Assembly (NCBI GenBank): GCA_002943765.1
Contig: PQWQ01000001.1
Span: 806,001-870,000 of the forward strand
DNA from: Psoroptes ovis
Taxonomy: Eukaryota > Arthropoda > Arachnida > Sarcoptiformes > Psoroptidae
Direction of reading: 5' to 3'
DNA: 64,000 nt
Below the pieces are notes generated by a model, which saw only the letters and a list, made by a program, of their open reading frames with translations, ran no database searches and was not told the DNA's origin. Positions 11,367-26,206 of the stretch are shown here, piece by piece. The translations under genes and the position numbers were made by a program. The first letter of the stretch is position 1, and the number at the start of each line of letters is the position of its first letter.

Positions 11367-13593
11367 ATGATGGAAAATAATATCCATTTCATTGATGATG
11401 ATCAAACAGCAGCCACGATTGTTGGCCAACATAATCATCAACTAACAATACGAATACCATTCAATTGGGAGCGTAAATTATTGTCAAAATATAATAAAAT
11501 TTATTATTTAACTCCAAGTGGACACATATTATTAACAAATTCAGATGTTTATACATATCTAGCCGATCCGAATACATGTAAATGTTCATTAGATCCAGCG
11601 TTAACATTTGATGATGTATTTAATTTCGATACAAAATTAAATAATTACAATATTGTTTATGATTTAAAATCTAAAACAATTGAATCATTGTGTGAACAAT
11701 GGTTCGATGAACAATCCTATGAAAATAATTTGCCAAAATTACGATCACATTTATTAGATATAAACCAGCATTTATTTTGTCAATATGAATGTGATTTAAA
11801 TGAAATACATCAAATATATCAACGATATAATTCAAAATTTCAAATCGACGTCAAAACATTCAATGATTGGTATAAATCATTTGATTGGAGCAATGTAATG
11901 ATGATGAAAAATGGTTGGCTTTTGACACGTAAATTGAATGATATCAATTTGAAACATTTCGCATTTGAAATGCGAAATTTCATTGACTCCAATATCGATG
12001 ATCAACAACCAAAATGTATGAGAAATGATATTGTTATAAATACTACGGCGATTTCGAATGATTTGATGGAAATTTCTGAAAAATTAAACAATGATTTAAT
12101 TCAATTAGAAACGGAATTGATAAATGATGATCTCAATTATTACAATAATATTATCAAACAATTACCATTGTTCAATGCTAAAAGTGATAATAATATCAAT
12201 AAATCATGTATCATTGAATATTTAAACAGTATTATACAATCATCAAAATCGATGAAATTCATATCGAATAATTATACCATTATATTTGAATTTGATGATC
12301 CAATGATCAAATATACAATTCCATCACCGATATTAGATTTATCGATCAATAGACAATTAGATTGGTCTGTCATAAAATTAGATTGGTTAAAAGAAAATTA
12401 TCCAATCATTGTATCGATTCAAAGTAATAACCAGAATGCAAATAATAATCGGATAAATTTATTCGAACAGATTAATCCATTCAAAATGTCGAATTTCGAT
12501 GTCAATGATAATGAAGATGATGGCACAAATGCAGCCAATAACCGATTTCAAATAAAAAATGAAAATATTGATCATAATCATATGTTAACTGATTCTGAAC
12601 AAATAAATAATTTTACAGATGATGATAATCATGAAATTGTTTGTTTTGACGATACATCAAAATCATCAGTTGAACAATCATCGACAAAATTATCAACTAT
12701 TGACATTGATGGTGGCAGCTGTTCAAGTATACCAATCGAAGTTATTGAAGATTTGAATAACGATGATTTATTGATGATGAATGCACAAACAAATGATTTG
12801 AATTTTGAAATAAATTTAAATGATGATGATTCATGTTCATATCGAATGACTATGAATTTGCCAAAAAATTTGCTTGAATTAGAAAACAATGAAAATATTC
12901 GATTAGTTGAAGATGAAAGAAATGTTAAATTAAAACAACATGAAAATGAAATCATTTCAAATGTAAATAATGAATCCACATCTAAAGATGTGATCAATGA
13001 TTATAATTCTTTAATAATCAAACATACCGCCAACGACTCAGTCGTTCAAACATCTAGCATCAATAATGAAACTAGCTTTGATATTATTGATGGATATAAT
13101 AATTATACAATCAGACATGATTTATCATCTGATGAAAATGTTCATTTTTTCCCATCCAGAGAACGTACATTCAATGTTGGCGACATTGTTTGGGCACCAT
13201 TAGGTGATGTATGTTTATGGCCCGGTAAATTAATTTCGACATATGTCAATGATGATGATCATGAAGACAACAATGTTAATACAAATAAGGTGTGTATCTT
13301 CGCACTTGCTTTTTTCTTGAATTTTTTTTTTAATTTTCAAATATTTGTTTCAGTTTATTGTCCGTTGGTTCGGATGGAATGATGATGACAATAAACAACA
13401 ATTTGCTACAACAATTTTATCATCTGATTGTTTACGTACATTAAATGAAGGTTTAGAAATATTTAATTATGAACGTAATAAGAGAAATCAAACAAATGAA
13501 AAATCAATTGAAAATGTTTCATCATTAGACAAAGCAATACAAGAGGCTATGATTGAATTGATGAATGATAATATGATTAAAAAAACTGAATGA
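11367..13593 (+). CDS. sba: MBD and PWWP domain chromatin protein (MBD5/6, six-banded type)
   Basis: Exons 11367..13289 and 13354..13593 join in phase 0 (AAG|GTGTGT ... TTTCAG|TTT), giving 720 residues. The N terminus (about 28-70) is a methyl-CpG-binding-like fold: IPFNWERKLLSKYNKIYYLT followed by PSG and a YL helix. The C terminus (about 600-680) is a PWWP domain: FNVGDIVWAPLGDVCLWPGK, completed across the intron by FIVRWFGWNDD. The pairing of an N-terminal MBD with a C-terminal PWWP is the architecture of MBD5/MBD6 and Drosophila six-banded. Such proteins associate with the PR-DUB histone H2A deubiquitinase rather than reading methylated CpG. The middle is Asp/Asn-rich with little recognisable structure. 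The PWWP core is split by a 64-bp intron. ATG codons are doubled at the start. An AATAAA lies at 13663. Confidence is high for the domains, moderate for the exact orthologue. Confidence 0.82.
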
Positions 13594-13662
13594 ATTTATT
13601 TGAATTTATTTTTGCATGAAATTTTGATTTTATCAAAGTAATTTTACGAAAAAAAAATGAAA

Positions 13663-13668
13663 AATAAA
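13663..13668 (+). terminator. Polyadenylation signal AATAAA of the MBD-PWWP gene
   Basis: AATAAA lies 70 bp past the stop, within the 188-bp gap to the convergent SLC4 gene. TTTATT copies just past the MBD stop could serve the SLC4 gene on the other strand, so the two 3' UTRs may overlap. Confidence 0.4.
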
Positions 13669-13781
13669 AACTTATGTATGAATCAATTTAAAATGAAATT
13701 TAGTGTCGAATAATAAGTTTTTGTGCTAATCGAAACAATTGTCAATGATGATTTGGATTAATAAATCGTGGTCGAATTTTA

Positions 13782-16700
13782 TCAGATACCTTTCTTTGCT
13801 CGACGTCCATTTTGCTGTTGTTGGTCATGTTTATTTTTCAATATCATAACCGATAAACGTTCTTTTGTGCGTTCTTTTTTCTTTCGTTTTGATTCAGGCA
13901 TTTTGTCGTCCAATATTTTCAATTCATCTTGTGTAAATACATAGTCCAATAATTTACGTACGCCTAAAATAACAACCAACTAAAAGAATTACCAATGAAA
14001 AATGATTAGTCAAAAATCAAAAATAGGAATTTCAGATATTTACCATCAATGGGAATGTGATTGAGATCGGTTTTGATGATTTAACTACCCATAAGAATAT
14101 GAAACAAATAACCTGGATAATGGTGAATAAGTGTACACGATACATTTTGACACGTCTTAAGAACATATAATCTGGCTGATATTTTTGTGGCATAAACATA
14201 ATGGCTATTCGATCCATAAACTGAACATTTTTATTAATTTAATTTTTAAAAAATTGATTAATCATTCATAATCAAATATAATTACCTGAGATCCATGCAA
14301 CGATGAAACACCCATATAAAGAAAAACACCATAAAGTACGGCCATTGGTATACGTTGCAAAATTGGTGTGAAAAATATTGACAAACCGCAAAGTGTAAAT
14401 ATACCAATTTGTGTGACACGTTGTTCACGTACACCGAGAAATTTTGGTCGATCACCCGGTGCAGCCGTTTGTGAGACCATTTGCAATGAATTGACATGTG
14501 TTATTGACAGCACAGTAGCAGCAACGAACCATGGTAAACCGAATATTGAACAAATACAAATTAATATTGATAATACGAATAAGTCAAGGTGATAACCACA
14601 TCCTTTCTATTAATTCAAAAAAATTCAACAATTAATAGCAATAATTTTGCATTGATGATTCTCACCTTCAATTTATTTTCTTTACGATTGACAATGACAG
14701 CAGTGATTTGTTGATCCATGAAAATCAAAATCGTGGCCAACGTTGCCGGTAAAAATGCAGCTAATGGCATCCATGATGGATTAGCATCAGCAAATGGCGA
14801 AACTATCCATGTGCGTGTTGGTAATGTGGGCTAATTTAAGAATACAAGAAAATACAGATTGATTTTCCAATTAATTGATAAAACATACTTTGAAATCATT
14901 TGGAACTTGAAGTTTAGGCGTTGGAAGACCAGTTAAATTGTCCACAACAGTCATTACAACAATGGCTATTGGTACAGAAAAGTCTGCGGCCATTTGTCGA
15001 ATATTAGTGGTGAAAAATCTTGTGGATGTGAATGATTTCAATTTAATTGAAATTATATATGTAAATGTCAATAATATTAATGAAAATAAAAATACATCAG
15101 GTACATATGCATTATGACATCCATCGCCATAGAGTGTGCCTCCTAAATTCAGACAACGGCTACCGATTCTACCATTATTATCGCCATTGATATCATCCAA
15201 ATCATTTGTATCAATAGTAAAGTTGACATGATTATTCAATAAACAAATACATTCGCTGCTAGTTTGATCATTTGGATGTAAATGTATTGGATAATCACGA
15301 TTAATTTTAAGCAATTTTTCTATTGATTTATAGATGAATATGACTGATATAAGTGAAGCAAAATTTTCTTCAGTAAAACGAGTGATGTAACAAACAAAAT
15401 AGCTTAAATCAAATGCAACGAAAATCATTAATATGGTTGCTGTCCAAATGCCAATCCAAAAGCGTAATGCTAAATAATCATATTCATATGTTCGGCAAAA
15501 ATCATAAACAATGGTTTCAAACACTAATACAGGACCAGTACTACCGAGGATTGTTAATGGTTGTCCACTAAATAAACCATAAACAATTCCACACAGACAT
15601 CCACATACTAAACTTTCCATTGTTGCAATATTGTTTCCAGTTGCATCGCCAAGTAGACCACCGAATGTAATGATAGGTGTTAAACAAGCAAAATAAAGAA
15701 AAACGATTGATGCAACTGATTGCATTGATAATGCATCGATAAAGTCACTTTTATAATGTGGTATTTTTCTCTTGACATCATTGATCAAACCGCCAAACCA
15801 TCTTAAGACCAAAAAACAGAAAAAATTTCAAAAAATTATGATTGGTAATTAGGCTCTATGAATATATCTACCTTCCTGAACGTACCAGCCCCATTTGTTT
15901 ACGTTCCATTTCTTCTTCATCATCAGAATCCAAATTGATTTTATCATCAATAAAACAACCTAATGAATCATTATTACGAAATGTTATCACTTTATCCGTT
16001 TTGTCCAAAAAGAATGCTTTATTATAATAAGATTGTGATGATTGAAAACTATTCTCATTATTTAATTCATTACCACCAACAGTACTAATATTATTGATAC
16101 TAGTAATAGTATCATTATTGATACTACCATTGATTGAATCATCAACAGTAATATAACATGAATCACGAGACAATAATTTTGATTCATGCAACATTTGTCG
16201 GCCAGTTTTTTTATTCGAAACTGGTGTTTTATCCGGTGGTTCTATACGTGTAGATGGATCCCAAAGATTTGGCGGTAATATTGGTGATTCATTGAGGAAA
16301 TCATCTAATGCTTGTACTAAGGCACTTATGTTTTGTGTTTTGAATGCAACTTGTCTAAATATCTACAAGTTATTGGTAAAATTATTCGAAATAATCCTTA
16401 AAAAAAAATGAACTAACCGTATCAGACATCAGTGTGCCTAATGCACGACCAATTTGTTCATAATTACTTAAACCAGTTGTCGGTATGATTAATTTAGGAC
16501 CAAGATAAATATAAACAAATTTTGTCGGTATCGATACTTCAGTCATATTTCCTAATACGGTAGCAGTTTGTAATCGGATGAAACCAGATACTGGTGATTG
16601 TAAAAAATCAACTTCGGCTATTAAAATATTATTCGATACAACATTATCTGGTAATTTACGCATAAATGCATCATTAAATTTATATTCATATTTAATTTCT

Positions 16701-17802
16701 TTTTCTTTTTGATTGTTGAAATTCTGTAAATTTGCCGATGAACCATTTTTGGAATTATTTTTTGAATCATTATTCGATACATTTTCTTCTGATTCTGATC
16801 TTGAATTTGAATTCATTGGATTATCATTTTCATTTATTGTATTTATTTTAGCTAAATTTTTACGATATTTCTTATGAAAATTCATACTTGAATTAATTTA
16901 ATAATTACTTACTTGTAGAGCCGGAAAGTAATTTCAAAAAATTATTAGATGATTGATTACGCATATCGGCCAATGAACGTATTAATGAACGTTTCGTTTG
17001 AAATAAATGTAATTTTTCCAATAACAAACGATTAGCTATTTGTTTTGATTCTTCCAATGTAATTAAATTTTTTTGTCTTAATGTACGACAAAATTCATCG
17101 ATCAATTGATTTAATGATTGACTTTGTGAATCAAATATAACAACACCATTACGAAAACTGTCGCGTAATTCTTGAAATGCAGCAACATTTACTGTGGATA
17201 CATATGGTTTTGACCATCTTGTACCGTTTGCTTCAACATTTTCTTCATACTTTACCCATCTGAATTCAAATAAATTTCATTAAATTGTATTTTTAAAAGA
17301 AAAATAAAATATACCTGGCAATTTCACGCCAAACAAAACCATCTTTCAGCTCACATAGATGTGACAATTCACTAAACACTGCTATTTCTGCATCATCTTG
17401 ATTCAAATTGTTTAATTGTGGAAACGGTTGATTATTATTATTATTAACATTATTATTATGATAATGATGATTAAAATGATGATGACCATTATTATTATTA
17501 TTGTGAAGATAATCTTTTGATTTTTTTCTTTGATATTTTTTTCTTTTATCATTACCATTGCCATTATCAATATTTGGCTCTAATGGTGATGATGGTTGCG
17601 GTTGATTGTCATTATTGTTTTCGATTGTTGATGATGTTATGATGGTCTCACCACCACTCATAGTGTTGGTGGTAGCCAATGATGATATATTTTTATTATT
17701 TATTTTATCATTATTATTATTATTACCAGTGTTTGATGATGATGATGATGATGATTTCATCACCATTCCTTGATCATTATCTGAATCATTATCGTTATTC
17801 AT
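13782..17802 (-). CDS. SLC4 family sodium-coupled bicarbonate transporter (NBC/NDAE1 type)
   Basis: Nine exons: 17802..17315, 17259..16909, 16886..16418, 16362..15872, 15801..14889, 14830..14666, 14606..14286, 14220..14044 and 13979..13782. They total 3573 bases in frame, 1190 residues, the usual size. An Asn/His/Ser-rich N terminus leads to the cytoplasmic band-3-like domain (ELKDGFVWREIARWVKYEEN, HLFQTKRSLIRSLADM, YIYLGPKLIIPTTGLSNYEQ), then the membrane domain from KIPHYKSDFIDALSMQSVAS through FGGLLGDATGNNIATMESLV, GLPWFVAATVLSITHVNSLQ, YGVFLYMGVSSLHGSQFMDR and VRKLLDYVFTQDELKILDD. The third extracellular loop holds four cysteines (CIC...C...C) and N-glycosylation sites, typical of the sodium-coupled branch. 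Role: Na+/HCO3- transport for intracellular pH control at the plasma membrane. The C-terminal tail is short and Lys/Arg-rich. Exon 2 to 3 needs the second of two overlapping donors (GTAAGTAAT) to keep frame. Confidence 0.92.
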
Positions 17803-20800
17803 TTTTCTTGTTTTAATTTTATTATCAATTTAGAAAGGTTTCAAATCAGATTAATGAATTTTTTTTTTTTGAAAATAATTTCTTTGAATTGAAACAACTT
17901 CAAACAAATTCACAATAATTTTATTTGATTCATCTATTTTATAAGGATAAATTTTAATATTAAAATTAGATTTAAATTACATTTAGATCAAAGACTACGT
18001 AATTGAATACTTTTTTTTTGAATCAAATCATTGAACATATATCAAATATCAAAACATGTTGATGTTAATTTACAAATAATAAAAAAAGGTAACCAAATCA
18101 TTTTTGACAAATATTGATATTGAAAAACATATTAATATGATCAATTTGAAAATATCATCACTTATTTTAAAGTAATTGAATAAAATTGAAAATGAAAATT
18201 GAATCATAAATTGATTTGTCAAATGTTTGATGTCATCAAAAGGAATTTAAAACCTAAAAACATTTAAAAAACATGATTTGATTCAAGGCTGATCGCATCA
18301 TATCAAATCAAATCAATCAACGATTCATGTGTACGAACATATACACGGAGAAAAATCGAGATGAAAAAAAAACACGCACATATTCAACAAACTACAAATA
18401 TTTTCATTTCAAAATTTTAAAATTAATAAAATCAAGACAACAACGAAAAAAAAATTTATGTGAAATTCACTGTCAAAATCGGTGATTTATGTGTGTTAAT
18501 TTGTGTGCTGATTGATTGATAAATAAATGAACACGAAATAATCATTGAATTTTTTTGAAATGTCACAAACACATTGGAAATTTTCTAAATATTTTCAATA
18601 AATTTGACAAATAAATAAGTGAAAATAATAAAAATAACAATGATTGATGGATTGATTGAATGATTAATTGATTTATGTCATAAACAATAACAATAATAAT
18701 TATGATAATTTTCGATTATTATTTTCGGAGATTATTCGTGATTTATTCATGATTTATGATGAATAATAACATTGATTATAAATAAATAAATGAATGAATA
18801 GACCATTGATTGTTTGAATGAATAATTTCGATGAAATTCCTTGTGCAATTATTGATGATAATTATTCATTCATTCATTGGTCCATGTTTTTTGTTTGATG
18901 CGTGTGTTATTATGGTGATTGGGCGGTGAGGTATATTTATAATCAACATGATTGTCGATCATTTTGGCTTAATTGATTTTAAAAACCTTTTTTTTCTGTA
19001 TTAACAATTCACAGCAGTGAATGTCACTGAGATTGCATTGATTATCATTGAATTTGGATTTAAATCACAGTAAATTTTCACGATTTTGAGCTTGATCAAT
19101 TGATTGATTGATCGAATGATTGTTTCATTATGAAATCAATCGATTTCTTGAAAATTTGATCAAGAAAAAAAATTTAAAAAATGAAATAAAATCAAGGAAA
19201 CTAATTCCAAGAAAAATATTAAATTAATGACAAGTGTTATTAGCAATGAAATATACGGAAATATCTGCGTGTATGTTAATGATAATAATGATAATTGATG
19301 ATAATTTAGCAAATAATAACAAACAGCGAGAAACGAAAAAATGAATGATCCAAAAAAAAATTGACGAAATTATTATCACGACAATACCATGATCATTATC
19401 GTCATAATAATAATAATAATAATCATAATAATGATGATGATAATGGCAATAATTTGTCAAAAATCGAAAATTTTTTTCCTCTGAAAATTCAATGACATTA
19501 TCATCATTGATTAGTTCATTGATAATAGAAAATGATTGATATCAAATGTCAAATAATGAATGTACAAATCGCAAAGAAAAATCAAATCCGAAATAATGCA
19601 AACAAAAACCAGTAGCGATTCATCAAATCAAATTCAAAAACAAAAACCGATCGATTCCAGATTTTCAATGGAAACAAAACGCATCGAATTCAATGATTAA
19701 ACAATTGAATTTTCGGCCATTCAATGATAATTAAGACGTATCCATTTCTCTTCATCGACATGAGGTAATCAAAATGAATAATTTTAGATTTAAAATTTCT
19801 CAAAAAAAAGCCAAATCTAAGCAGCCGAAAGCGGTTCGGTCCAGTTTTTCAGTCTCAGATGCATGGAAACACCATCAATTATCACCAGTAATTATCATTA
19901 ATTACATACTCGTGAAATTCCACATGTTGAGTGATATCATTAATTATGAATCATTGTTAACATGATTAAAATCAAAATTAGAACATTTGAATTGATGGAA
20001 ATTCTGATTTTCCGAAATAATTTCGTAGCAAAATACGATTCAAATCAAACAAATCTTTGAAATTTGAAAATGATTATTGAAAATTAGACGATTGAAAACA
20101 TTGACTGCTTTGGATCATGATTAAAAAATTGATTTTGAATTTAGAAATTTTTGCAAAATCAAAAAAAAATTGAATGAACAATATTGTTCAATCGAAGATA
20201 ATAGAAATATTAATAATGTCATAACATCATTTTAGTTTCATTATTTGATGATACTATTTTTTCTATTTTTTTGATGAAATAAATACTTGAATAGAAGAAG
20301 AAAATAGAAATGCACCTGATAAAAAATTTATCATTGACCTCGAAATACTGCGAAATGGCTTTATTTGATGAATATCATAATAATAATAATAATAATAATG
20401 ATGATGATATTTAAGTAATAATAATGATCATGATAATGATAATAATAGCGATAAAATATTTAAATATTTGAAAAATTTTTATTTGGAAAATCCATTCAAA
20501 AAAAAACAGCAAAATAAAAGCAAATCACAATCAACAATATCTTCATTGAAATCTTTTCAATTCATAAAAGTTTTTTATTTTTAATATATGTAATCAAAAA
20601 TCATTGGAAAAATCATTGAATTGAATAAACTGAACTAAAACTGGATTATGATTCATAGTCACATATAAATGTGATATCATTATAAATTCAAGGGTATTCT
20701 TTAATTATGTCATACATTTAATTCAATAATTGAATCATTCCATTTTTTATTTTTTCTTTTCTTCAAAAATTGTATAATTCATCCTAATGAATCATTCATC

Positions 20801-20960
20801 ACTGCTTTTTTTTCAGTTATGATTGAGTTTTTTTTTTGAGTTATTTGAATCAATGAAAATCCTTTAATCCTTTCATTTCTTTCTTCGATTATCATCATTA
20901 TTATTATTATACATCATAATAATATTAATCCAATGAGTAAAATTTACAGTAAAAAAAGCA

Positions 20961-20991
20961 ATAATTGACATGAATGATTCATGTCAATTAT
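20961..20991. repeat. Perfect hairpin, 14-bp stem with 3-nt loop
   Basis: ATAATTGACATGAA, loop TGA, then the exact reverse complement. The half-sites contain ATGAATGATTCAT, which is itself nearly symmetric. No gene is nearby. It may be a protein-binding site or chance in AT-rich DNA. Confidence 0.6.
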
Positions 20992-21485
20992 CAAATGGTC
21001 ATTCAATCACATTGAATCAATTGGAAATTTTGACCAAGGTCAACACTCAATCCATATGTGATGATAAAATTTGATTTGCTTTCTTTTTTTTTAGCCACAA
21101 TTAAAATATTCAAGACATGATTTTTTCATCAACTTGTCGACTGGAAAAACCATCCATTCATTGCAAATCGTATGAATGGATATGAACATGGCGAAAAATT
21201 TGCCAAATTTCAAATAATTCATTGAAATCAAGAGAATCGTTTTCATTTGATTTAAAATTCATGATCAAAATTGATGTGATTCTTATTGTATACAGACGTA
21301 TAATGGCATTAAAAGGAGAAAATCAATTAATTAATCAACTTTGATTCTTCTGAAAATGCATTTTTGCACGTTCAAAATGCAAAATTTTAATTTGAAAATT
21401 ATATATTCCTGAAATTATAATTAACAATCGATTGATGGGATTTTTTTTTTCGTTGCTTCGCCATATTCTTGTGTTTCATAGGAAA

Positions 21486-21507
21486 AATCATGATTTAAAT
21501 CATGATT
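21486..21507. repeat. 22-bp perfect palindrome
   Basis: AATCATGATTT is followed immediately by its reverse complement AAATCATGATT. There is no loop and no flanking gene. Confidence 0.6.
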
Positions 21508-24500
21508 CTAATCAATTATGTTTCGATTGATTCACCATTCAAATCATCAGGCAAAAATCTTGTCAAATATGACTGCAAATCATCTCTCTTATTTTTTCTA
21601 TCTCTCAGGTGTATTTTCTACACACATATCCACAATCATACATCCATCAACGCTTTCGACCCTCGAAAATTCGTGTATGAATTGGCAGAAAATCAAAGAT
21701 AAACACACAAAAATCAAATCAAATGTACAATCAAACATTTTTTTTTCAATCCGAAATTCATTTACAATCGAATTTATTCAATTAAACATGAATATTTATG
21801 ATTTGATTCATCATCATTCATAATCATTTTGTACATTCATCGCAAAAATCCATAAATTCACAAGAAAAATACATAATACATGATGATAATAATGATAATA
21901 TTAAATGAATGATCATAATTTAAACATGTATAATCTGCTTACCTGAAAACAAAATAAAAACAAACATAAACAAATCGTAAATCTTATCTCTATATGGATG
22001 ATGATCTTTTACTGGAAGACTGTTATTAAACTGTTTAATCGATGATGAAATATGCTACACAAATATATTAGACTAGATTTATTGTAATTATTATTTTCGT
22101 TATAATTTTATTGACATTTGACACATATTTTTTTGTTCAGGCAAAGTTCACATTTAAATTTGATTTATTTACCGATTTATTCAACTAAAAAAATGAAAAA
22201 TTCATTGTAAAATTGATTGAAAAATTGATTTTCTCGTGAAATGATTCAATCATCAACAATAAAACACAATTATTATTATTATTATTGTTAATTAATAATT
22301 TCATTTTTGCCGAATTAGATTCAATTATTTTTTTTGTTTGTTTTTGGATGAAAATTTATAATTTTCAATTGACATACAATTGTTTTCGAATGATTATTAT
22401 TATTAAATATCAACACTAAATTAAATCAATTTTAAATGATGAATTAATGTGCGTGTGTGTGTGTGTGCTTATGAATGGTTGAATCAAATGAATGTTTGAA
22501 TGAATGAATGATCGTCAATCAATTTACAGTTTTTCATGTGAAAAATGAAAAAAATTCATATGAAAAATTATTTTACAGTTTTCACTCATTTATTCATTTA
22601 TTCGTTTATTTGAAATTTTTTTTTTCAATTTCTCTTTTCAATTTGCTTGTGTTAGTTGCAGCTTTTCTGATGCATTATTTCGTTTCAATAAATATAGATA
22701 CATTTGATGAAATATCAAATAAATTCAAATTAAAAAATCAAAAATGAATGAAAAAATTGAAAATTAACAAGCAACAACTGGTTGATTTTGGATGAAACTA
22801 AAATTAAATGAATGAAATGAAATGAAATTTTGAAAATTTGAAAATGAAAATTTTCATTTTTCAAAATTTTTATTTTTGCCACAGAAAATAAAAGAGCATA
22901 TTGATGATATTTTCTTTTTTTTCACATAAATTTCAATTCAAAAAACATTTGTTCAAGTCACTGAGGAGCAAAAAAAAAAAAAAAAAGAAAAGGATTTATA
23001 TACTTTTTTTTAGAGAAGATTTGTTTTGATTCATTTGATTTTCATCATTTTTCAATGTTTGAAAAGAGAAAGGATTATAAATCTGTTCAAATATTTATAT
23101 TCATTCATTCATATTCATTTATTGCAATTATCAATTTTATCAATATTGAGTGAACAATGTATTTAACAGATTTAAAATTTTGGGCAGAAAAAAAATAAAA
23201 TAAAAAAAAAACCAAAACTCATTTTCAAATTTGGCGGGCAAACGAAAAATATGAATTCAGGTCGAAATAGTTTTTGTTTCTGTCTGTTTGTTTTGTGCTT
23301 GTAAAAATAGTGGAACAAACAAATATTTGAAAATTTTGAAATTTTTCAAAAATGAAAATTTCCGTCATTTTTTTTAAAATTCAATATGGATTTGTTTGAT
23401 TAACCTGTCTATTCCATTTATCTATTTGTCTATTTTATTTTCTCAAAAATCAATTTTCAAATATTTCAAATGAAAGTGCTGCTCTTTTTTTTTTTTTTTT
23501 TTGAGTCATTTTTTTTCGGGTTAAAATATGTAAATCAATGCAATTCAAATCGTGATAATAATCAAAGAAAAAATCAGGTTGTCACTAGTTTTTTCTTAAT
23601 TAAGCAACCTGGAAAAAATTGTTGATGTGACAACGAAACATTCACATTTCATGTCATAATCATCATCATCATCATCATTATCATTAGACTTGACACAATT
23701 GCGAATTGTCATTATTATTATTATTATCATAATTAATATTGTTACATTTATATTACATACTTAATACAAATTTTTTTTTTCGCTTCCCACTTGTTTTAGA
23801 TATTTTATGAAAAAAAAATATTCAGATAATATTGAACCGAATTGAGATTTATGGCTCATTTCGAAGAAAATGAAAATATCATTATTATTATTATTATTAT
23901 TATCACATTGTTTGACCATCAAACGATATTTTTCAATTTTTCAATTTTGGACATTGAATATCATATAAAACGTGATGATAAATAATGCACCGAAAAATTT
24001 TGTTTCATTAAATCAATCTATTTTCAATCCATTTATATAAATGACAATCACAAATTTATATTTGTATTATAATGATTGAAATTTATTGAAGAAGCAAAAT
24101 TCAATAACAATTGGGATTTAAATCATTATTATTCATCGATATTTCAATATTTTCATTGCAAAAATATTGAAATAGATTTTCTGAAATGATTGTTACTATT
24201 AAAAAAAAAAATATTGAAATCAAAAATTAATTGAATATTTATTTTCATTTATTTTTATTACATTTTTTGATTTTTAAAATTTTCTAATTACAACTGACAT
24301 GATTCAAATTTTCATTTAATCATTATTATCATTATTATCACTACATTATCATTAATGAATAAATATGATAATAATAATAATAATGATAATTAGTGCAATG
24401 TACTAATGTTGTGTAATAATAATAATAATATGAAACAAAAAATGATAATATATAATCATAAAGATATCTTGATTATTATTATCATTTATTTTCAATGAAA

Positions 24501-26157
24501 AAACTAAAATTCAAAATTTAAAATTTCCACAATGTAAACACACACACAAACATACATTTTTTCAAATAATGATAGATACACAACAATAACGATGATGATG
24601 ATGATGGTAGAAAACCAGAAAACGAACATTGAATATATTGAATTGAAAATCAAATTGACATGATAATGTCAATTTGCTAAATGTATGTGTATGTGTGTGT
24701 GTGTGTTTGAATGAATGTTTTTTGGAAGAAAATGAACACATAATTGTCATAATATTAATTATTATTATAATTATAAATGATCAAATACAAATTAATAATT
24801 ATGATAATAATAAAAATATAGCGGAAACCAGGAAATGTCGAATGGTTTCATTCATTTCATTTTAAATTTGTTTAAAATGAGTCAATAATAATCAATGAAT
24901 CTCAAACTGGGAAAAAACAATGAAACAATTTGTTGTTTGTGACAAATAAAACAAAAACTCAAATAAACATGTCATAATTTGACATGACAATTTGTCAAAC
25001 ACTTCAATTGCCACAAGTAATTGATTCATTTACAATATTTGATCTGGATCATTGATTATTATCATCATTTATATTAGATTAAATATTCAAATAATTCAAC
25101 AATAAGATAATAAAATGAATGAATGAAATCCATTCATTCATTCATTCATTCTCAATCGAAAAATGTACTATTTAACCCTTTTTTCATTTAATTGTGTTTG
25201 ATTAACATCAAATTTGTATAAGTGAAAGGCAAACATCTTTTCATGGAAAATTTTCTATGTATTTTCAACGGCAATAAACGATTGAAAATGTGTGATGTTT
25301 AATCAAATAGTTAATACATGAAATTTTCTCATATTAATATCATTCAAATCATCATAAAATTGTTGAACGTAAAACGATCATATTGGATTTATCCAATGAT
25401 AACCGTTATTTGGATTTATCTCAACTAAAAAAGAAATTGTAATTTAAGAAATCAAAATAAGATGTTTTTTTTTCTTTTCAATATTGATTATTGTATTTCA
25501 ATAATCGATCAATCAATGGATTCAAATGTATGAATGTTTGATCAATTGATCGATCACAATGCCAATGTCCTTGTCCTTGTTCATAGTTTTTTATTTATAT
25601 TTCGATTGTTCATATCAAAAGAGTGGAAATAAATTTGGAAAATTTAAAATTTTCATTTCATTAATCATTCCATTGATCATTCACGAATGGATACATTGTG
25701 TTTGTATCAATGTTAATGGTAATTATTATAATCATTCAATAGTCAGACGGTCTTGATTGAAGATTGATTGTAATTATTAAAAATTAAAAATTCACCTTTT
25801 TTTCCTTTTTTGTAAGAATTCTGATTGAAATTCTGATTGTCAGAGGAATTTCGAATCATGGAAAATTATTTCCATAATGCAATTATAATAGTCTTATTCA
25901 TATTTGTAATGGATTAAATCAAGTTGTATTAAATTTTTTAAATTTAAATCTTGTGATGAATAAACGAATGATAAATCGAGTAAATACTTGAAAAATTTTA
26001 CGTTTTCATATATGTTTCAATGTTCAAGGATTTATTGGTTTCATGGCTTTTTTTGTGGTATTTTTGTTGACTTTGATTTGTTTATTATTTGAATGATATC
26101 ATTGATATTGATTTTGACATTGATTTCCGGCTAAAATGTTTTGTAATTTGATAAATA

Positions 26158-26163
26158 TTTATT
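26158..26163 (-). terminator. Polyadenylation signal AATAAA of the ABCC gene
   Basis: TTTATT on the plus strand, AATAAA on the coding strand, 44 bp past the stop codon. The distance and strand fit the MRP-like gene. Confidence 0.45.
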
Positions 26164-26206
26164 TTTTTCTACATTATTTTGCTCGTTTAATAACATAATC
26201 GATAAA

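Larger units (their letters stand above)
17803..26206. other. Gene-poor AT-rich interval, 8.4 kb
   Basis: I find no gene, tRNA or rRNA. Open frames here are short, AT-composed and resemble no family. Contents seen: ATT/AAT and GAT microsatellites (for example about 20381-20410, 23882-23905, 24418-24430), GT/CA tracts near 22454 and 24690, T runs near 23487, a hairpin at 20961-20991 and a palindrome at 21486-21507. A GC-box-like GGGCGGTG with TATATTTATA sits at about 18918-18940 but no coding exon follows. The left part presumably contains the SLC4 promoter and any non-coding first exons, since that gene starts at 17802. Confidence 0.6.

Noticed and set aside
18918..18940. GC box plus TATATTTATA as a promoter
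   Set aside because: No coding exon or consistent splice structure follows on either side within several kilobases.
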